From assembly GCA_903907615.1 (NCBI GenBank), contig CAIVOR010000105.1, forward strand, positions 1 through 17,628: 17,628 nt of DNA, written 5' to 3'. A program made the translations under genes and the position numbers. Of this stretch, positions 13,491 through 17,628 are shown piece after piece (position 1 is the stretch's first letter; every line of letters begins with the position of its first letter). Source of the DNA: an uncultured Microbacteriaceae bacterium (GTDB taxonomy: Bacteria; Actinomycetota; Actinomycetes; Actinomycetales; Microbacteriaceae). A model generated the notes under the pieces. It made no database searches. It saw nothing but the letters and a program-made list of their open reading frames with translations, and was not told the origin of the DNA.

Positions 13491-16212
13491 TGTAAACGAC
13501 CAGGACCCCTACTCCGTTACTAACCTCGACGCTGACCCCGAAGAGACATCCGAGTGGATTCAGTCCCTCGATGCTGTGGTCGACGCTCGCGGACACGAGC
13601 GGGGTCGCGAAGTCATGCTGAGCCTGTTGCGGCGCTCGAAGGAACTTCACCTCGGTGTTCCCATGGTTCCCACCACGGACTACATCAACACCATTGCGGT
13701 CGAAGACGAGCCCGTCTTCCCCGGCGACGAAGCCATTGAGCGCGAATACCGCTCCTGGATCCGCTGGAACGCGGCCATGCTCGTTCACCGCGCACAGCGC
13801 CCCGGTGTCGGTGTGGGGGGACACATCTCGACCTACGCGTCGTCGGCTTCGCTCTACGAGGTCGGTTTCAACCACTTCTTCCGCGGGCAAGATCACCCCG
13901 GCGGTGGAGACCAGATCTTTATCCAGGGTCACGCATCCCCCGGTCCCTACGCGCGGGCATTCGTCGAGGGGCGCCTGAGCGCCGACCAACTCGATGGCTT
14001 CCGCCAAGAGAAGTCTCACGCCGGTGGCGGACTCTCGTCTTATCCTCACCCGCGCCTGATGCCCGACTTCTGGCAGTTCCCAACCGTGTCGATGGGCCTC
14101 GGCCCCATTAACGCGATCTACCAGGCTCAGCTCAACCGTTACATCACCAACCGCGGCATCAAGAACGCCTCAGACCAGCACGTCTGGGCCTTCCTCGGCG
14201 ACGGCGAAATGGACGAAGTGGAGAGCCGCGGACAGCTTCAGGTTGCCGCCAACGAGGGCCTCGACAACCTCACGTTCGTCATCAACTGCAACCTGCAGCG
14301 CCTCGACGGTCCCGTTCGCGGTAACGGCAAGATCATCCAGGAGCTCGAGAGTTTCTTCCGCGGAGCGGGGTGGAACGTCATCAAGGTCATCTGGGGTCGC
14401 GAATGGGACGACCTCCTGGCCCGCGACAACGACGGCGCCCTGCGCACGCTCATGAACGTCACTCCCGATGGTGACTTCCAGACGTACAAGACCGAAGACG
14501 GCGCTTTCGTTCGCGAGAACTTCTTCGCACGCGACCCGCGCGCACTGCAGCTCGTCGAGAACTACAGCGATGATCAGATTTGGAACCTCAAGCGCGGCGG
14601 CCACGACTACCGCAAGGTCTACGCGGCGTTCAAGGCAGCCGTCGAACACAAGGGTCAACCGACGGTCATTCTCGCGCACACCATCAAGGGCTACGGTCTC
14701 GGCCGTTCCTTCGAAGGACGCAACGCCACTCACCAAATGAAGAAGATCAACCTCGATGATCTCAAGTCGTTGCGCGACACACTTCACATTCCGATTTCGG
14801 ATGCCCAGCTCGAAGAAAACCCCTATCTCCCGCCGTACTACCGACCCGAGGCAACAGACCCGCGTCTGCAGTACATGCACGAGCGTCGTCGCGAGCTCGG
14901 CGGTTACCTCCCCGAGCGTCGGTCCACCTACACACCCGTTCCCCTTCCTCCGGAGGACGCGTATCAGATTGCCCGCAAGGGTTCGGGCACACAGGAGATC
15001 GCCACCACAATGGCGTTCGTCCGGCTGCTCAAAGACCTCATCCGCGACAAGGAATTCGGGCACCGCATCGTGCCGATCATTCCGGATGAGGCGCGCACGT
15101 TCGGAATGGATGCGTTCTTCCCGAACGCAAAGATCTACAACCCCAACGGGCAGCACTACATCTCGGTAGACCGCGACCTCCTGCTTGCTTACAAGGAAGA
15201 CCCCACCGGCACGATTCTGCACGTCGGAATCAACGAGGCCGGTGCGCTGGCCGCCTTTACCGCGGTCGGCACGTCGTACTCGATTCAGGGTGAACTTCTC
15301 ATCCCGGTCTACGTCTTTTACTCGATGTTTGGTTTCCAGCGCACGGGCGACGCCCTGTGGGCGGCGGGCGACTCGATGGCCCGCGGATTTGTCGTGGGTG
15401 CCACCGCAGGACGCACCACGCTCACGGGTGAAGGCCTGCAGCACGCCGACGGTCACTCGCCGATTTTGGCCGCCACCAACCCCGCGGTCGTTGCCTACGA
15501 CCCGGCATACGGATACGAGATCGGTCACATTGTTCGCGATGGCCTTGAGCGCATGTACGGCGGTACGCACGAAGACCCTAACGTTATGTACTACCTCACG
15601 GTCTACAACGAGCCCATCGTTCACCCGGCCGAGCCCGAGAACCTTGATGTCGCGGGCCTCCTGAAGGGCATGTACCTGCTGGCTCCCTCGACAAACGCTG
15701 GCCCGAAGGCTCAGCTGCTCGCTTCGGGCGTATCGGTGCCCTGGGCACTTGAGGCTCAGCAGTTGCTCGCAGACGACTGGGGCGTGTCGGCAGATGTGTG
15801 GTCGGTCACCTCGTGGAGCGAACTGCGCCGCGATGGCATGTCGTGCGAAGAGCACAATTTGCTCCACCCCGAAGAAGAGGTGCGTACGCCGTTTGTCACC
15901 TCGCGCCTGGCCGGCACCGAAGGACCCATCGTTGCGGTGACGGACTACAACCACCTGGTTCCCGACATGATTCGTCCGTTTGTGCCTCGTCGCTACGCCA
16001 CCCTCGGCGCCGACGACTTCGGCTTCTCGGACACCCGCGCTGCTGCGCGTCGGTACTTCGTGATTGACGGGCCGTCACTCGTGGTTCGCACCCTTCAACA
16101 ACTCGCTCACGAGGGTGCAATCGACCGCTCCACCGTGCGGGCGGCCCTTGATAAGTACCGCATTCACGACGTGAACGCCGGTACCACGGGGTCTGCCGGC
16201 GGAGAGAGCTAG
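13453..16212 (+). CDS. aceE: Pyruvate dehydrogenase E1, homodimeric type
   Basis: AceE decarboxylates pyruvate with thiamine diphosphate and passes the acetyl group to the lipoyl E2, feeding acetyl-CoA to the TCA cycle and lipid synthesis. Counted from ATG 13486 it is 908 residues, normal for the homodimeric E1; from ATG 13453 it gains 11 residues (MTCRPDVEGRG). The downstream ATG gives MTVNDQDPYSVTNLDADPEE, the expected family start, so it is probably the main one. Motifs (13486 numbering): GGHISTYASSASLYEVGFNHFF (111-132), the thiamine diphosphate motif GDGEMDE (238-244) through NCN (267-269), and the cofactor-activating glutamate E584 in GINEAGALAAF. E2 and E3 genes are not in the window. 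fabD follows after 39 bp. Confidence 0.96.
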   Translation: MTCRPDVEGRGMTVNDQDPYSVTNLDADPEETSEWIQSLDAVVDARGHERGREVMLSLLRRSKELHLGVPMVPTTDYINTIAVEDEPVFPGDEAIEREYRSWIRWNAAMLVHRAQRPGVGVGGHISTYASSASLYEVGFNHFFRGQDHPGGGDQIFIQGHASPGPYARAFVEGRLSADQLDGFRQEKSHAGGGLSSYPHPRLMPDFWQFPTVSMGLGPINAIYQAQLNRYITNRGIKNASDQHVWAFLGDGEMDEVESRGQLQVAANEGLDNLTFVINCNLQRLDGPVRGNGKIIQELESFFRGAGWNVIKVIWGREWDDLLARDNDGALRTLMNVTPDGDFQTYKTEDGAFVRENFFARDPRALQLVENYSDDQIWNLKRGGHDYRKVYAAFKAAVEHKGQPTVILAHTIKGYGLGRSFEGRNATHQMKKINLDDLKSLRDTLHIPISDAQLEENPYLPPYYRPEATDPRLQYMHERRRELGGYLPERRSTYTPVPLPPEDAYQIARKGSGTQEIATTMAFVRLLKDLIRDKEFGHRIVPIIPDEARTFGMDAFFPNAKIYNPNGQHYISVDRDLLLAYKEDPTGTILHVGINEAGALAAFTAVGTSYSIQGELLIPVYVFYSMFGFQRTGDALWAAGDSMARGFVVGATAGRTTLTGEGLQHADGHSPILAATNPAVVAYDPAYGYEIGHIVRDGLERMYGGTHEDPNVMYYLTVYNEPIVHPAEPENLDVAGLLKGMYLLAPSTNAGPKAQLLASGVSVPWALEAQQLLADDWGVSADVWSVTSWSELRRDGMSCEEHNLLHPEEEVRTPFVTSRLAGTEGPIVAVTDYNHLVPDMIRPFVPRRYATLGADDFGFSDTRAAARRYFVIDGPSLVVRTLQQLAHEGAIDRSTVRAALDKYRIHDVNAGTTGSAGGES

Positions 16213-16238
16213 TTCGGCGCCACAGGGCTCCCCTCACC

Positions 16239-16244
16239 TAGACT
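16239..16244 (+). promoter_or_regulatory. Candidate leaderless -10 of fabD
   Basis: TAGACT ends 7 nt before the fabD GTG, with no ribosome-binding sequence between them. It lies in the 39-bp gap after aceE. The fatty-acid operon would then start here with a leaderless mRNA. Confidence 0.5.
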
Positions 16245-16251
16245 CAACTGC

Positions 16252-17172
16252 GTGATTGTTATCGTTTGCCCCGGACAGGGGTCACAAAAACCTGGTTTTC
16301 TCGAGCCCTGGCTTGAGCGCCCCGGAGCACGTGATCTTCTCGGCTCACTGGGGGACGCGTGTGGTGTCGACCTGATCGCCCACGGCACCGTGAGTGACGC
16401 CGACACCATTCGCGACACCGCCATCGCACAGCCGTTGATTGTTGCCGCAGGCATCCTCTCTCTGAGCGCCCTATCGGAAGACGGCCCCCTTTCGGAGGCC
16501 CACGGTATTGCCGGGCACTCGGTGGGTGAGTTTACGGCTGCCGCCGGAGCCGGCGTACTCGAGGCAACCGACGCCGTGGCCCTCGTGGGAATTCGCGGCC
16601 GCGCCATGGCCGAAGCGGCCGCGCGCGTCGCGACCGGCATGAGCGCCGTTATCGGCGGCGACGAAGCTGAGATCGCCTCCGCGCTGAGCGCACACGGTTT
16701 GGTGGCAGCCAACTACAACGGCGGTGGCCAACTGGTTGTCGCCGGAGAACTGTCGGCGCTGGCCGCATTTGCCGAGAACCCGCCCGCTGGGTCGCGCGTC
16801 ATCCCCCTTCAGGTGGCCGGTGCGTTTCACACCGCGTTCATGGAATCCGCAGTGGAGACGCTGCGGCAGGCCGCGTCAACCGTGACGACCCACGACCCAC
16901 TTCGCCCACTGTGGACGAACCGGGACGGGTCGCTCGTTACCGAGGGCGAGACCTTCCGCGACCTTTTGGCGGGACAGGTGTCGTCACCGGTTCGCTGGGA
17001 CAAATGCATGAGTGCATTTGAGCAGTCGGGTGTGACCGGAATCATTGAGCTCTCCCCCGCGGGCGCGCTCGTCGGACTGGCGAAGCGTGGATTGAAGGGT
17101 GTGCCTACTGTGGGCATTACCTCACCGGACGACCTACCGGCGGCGCGCGAGCTGCTCGCCACAGTCAAGTAA
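16252..17172 (+). CDS. fabD: Malonyl-CoA:ACP transacylase
   Basis: FabD loads malonyl groups from malonyl-CoA onto acyl carrier protein for type II fatty-acid synthesis. The 306-residue protein has the oxyanion-side CPGQGSQ (6-12), the nucleophile S90 in GHSVGEF, R115 in GIRGRAM for the malonyl carboxylate, and H193 in AGAFHTAFM as the catalytic histidine. The GTG start at 16252 gives the expected start MIVIVCPGQGSQKPG, placing the first strand at the very N-terminus. fabH follows after a 9-bp gap, so fabD opens a fab operon. In Streptomyces and mycobacteria a PucR-type regulator gene precedes fabD; here aceE is directly upstream and no such gene fits. Confidence 0.95.
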   Translation: MIVIVCPGQGSQKPGFLEPWLERPGARDLLGSLGDACGVDLIAHGTVSDADTIRDTAIAQPLIVAAGILSLSALSEDGPLSEAHGIAGHSVGEFTAAAGAGVLEATDAVALVGIRGRAMAEAAARVATGMSAVIGGDEAEIASALSAHGLVAANYNGGGQLVVAGELSALAAFAENPPAGSRVIPLQVAGAFHTAFMESAVETLRQAASTVTTHDPLRPLWTNRDGSLVTEGETFRDLLAGQVSSPVRWDKCMSAFEQSGVTGIIELSPAGALVGLAKRGLKGVPTVGITSPDDLPAARELLATVK

Positions 17173-17181
17173 AGGACCCTC

Positions 17182-17628
17182 ATGACGCGCCCCACTCTGC
17201 ACGAATCCACCGGAGCTACGCACTCGCGCATCTACGCGATGGGGGCCGCGCGCGGCGATCTCACGGTGACCAATGACGACATTGCCGGCCCCATTGAATC
17301 CAGCGACGAATGGATTCGCCAGCGCACGGGAGTCGTGACCCGCAAGCGCGCGTCGGCATCGCGAACTGTTGTCGACATGGCCGTTGAGGCCGCGACCGAA
17401 GCCATCACCAAGGCGGGAATTCGCCCCGATCAGATTGATGCCGTTCTCGTCTCGACCATTAGCAATCCGGTCGCCACTCCTTCGCTCGCCGCCCTCGTAG
17501 CTGAGCGTGTTGGTGCAAACCCCGCCCCCGCCTATGACATCTCCGCGGCGTGCGCCGGGTATACGTACGGAATCGCCCAGGCCGACTCCTTCATTCGATC
17601 CGGCCTCGCGCACTACGTGCTCGTGATC
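17182..17628 (+). CDS. fabH: Beta-ketoacyl-ACP synthase III (FabH), 5' part
   Basis: FabH condenses a starter acyl-CoA with malonyl-ACP to begin fatty-acid chains, in actinobacteria often using branched starters. The window contains the first 149 residues, and the frame is still open at base 17628. Typical segments are ESSDEWIRQRTGVVTRKRA (39-57), DAVLVSTISNPVATPS (86-101) and the active-site ISAACAGYTYG with nucleophile C124. The catalytic His and Asn lie outside the window. ATG at 17182 has AAAGGA about 6 nt upstream, 9 bp after the fabD stop. Residues 1-15 form a short unconserved-looking extension before the first beta strand (RIYAMGAARG). Confidence 0.93.
   Translation, partial: MTRPTLHESTGATHSRIYAMGAARGDLTVTNDDIAGPIESSDEWIRQRTGVVTRKRASASRTVVDMAVEAATEAITKAGIRPDQIDAVLVSTISNPVATPSLAALVAERVGANPAPAYDISAACAGYTYGIAQADSFIRSGLAHYVLVI

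Noticed and set aside
13318..14049. Upstream extension of the peroxiredoxin frame into aceE
   Set aside because: The ATG at 13317 has a GGAGG site and gives the normal family N-terminus; the extension is antisense to the aceE coding region.
14170..15954. 594-codon open frame antisense to aceE
   Set aside because: It shadows a clearly conserved aceE frame. The translation is Val/Arg-rich without family motifs.
1..17628. Mobile element, phage, CRISPR array, toxin-antitoxin or defence system
   Set aside because: No transposase, integrase, array-like repeats, paired small toxin genes or compositional break was seen. All space is filled by housekeeping genes.

Overview
The window looks like an ordinary stretch of a high-GC actinobacterial chromosome, most likely Microbacteriaceae or a related Micrococcales lineage. 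This is inferred from gene content and order: a glnA1/glnE/glnA2 cluster, polyphosphate glucokinase, a MetAP1c-type methionine aminopeptidase, a homodimeric pyruvate dehydrogenase E1, an AhpE-type peroxiredoxin and the fabD-fabH start of a fatty-acid operon. The order broadly follows the Mycobacterium tuberculosis interval from glnA1 to fabD, with genes lost or exchanged. Genes are densely packed and none looks recently transferred.

Layout. Bases 1-5291 carry nitrogen assimilation: the 3' part of glnA1 (+), then on the minus strand glnE, which adenylylates glutamine synthetase, and glnA2. Bases 5332-7921 (+) carry nadE (NAD synthetase) and panB (pantothenate synthesis). panB meets a small minus-strand gene tail to tail at 7918-7921. 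That small gene diverges from map, which overlaps ppgK (+). The RNase P RNA gene rnpB (minus, about 9752-10124) follows, fed by its own promoter at the end of an RNase H gene. Upstream of it on the minus strand are rnhA, a coiled-coil/zinc-ribbon protein, a NIF3-family protein, a disordered protein of unknown function, tRNA-Val(UAC) and an AhpE/Bcp-type peroxiredoxin. On the plus strand from 13453/13486 are aceE, fabD and the 5' part of fabH, which turn pyruvate into acetyl-CoA and start type II fatty-acid synthesis.

A theme is very compact regulation. Several starts (nadE, panB, map, the small divergent gene, fabD) have a TAnnnT hexamer 6-7 nt upstream, the arrangement expected for leaderless mRNAs. 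The most striking case is the 12-bp gap before map, where two opposed -10 hexamers each overlap the other gene's start codon. Another oddity is a 16-bp duplication of the aceE ribosome-binding site plus start codon.

I found no mobile element, CRISPR array, phage gene, defence system or clearly novel multi-gene system. The interesting points are small-scale: promoter architecture, start-site duplication, degenerate metal-binding residues and a missing regulator. The only stretch over 300 bases without a protein gene (9735-10132) is filled by rnpB.
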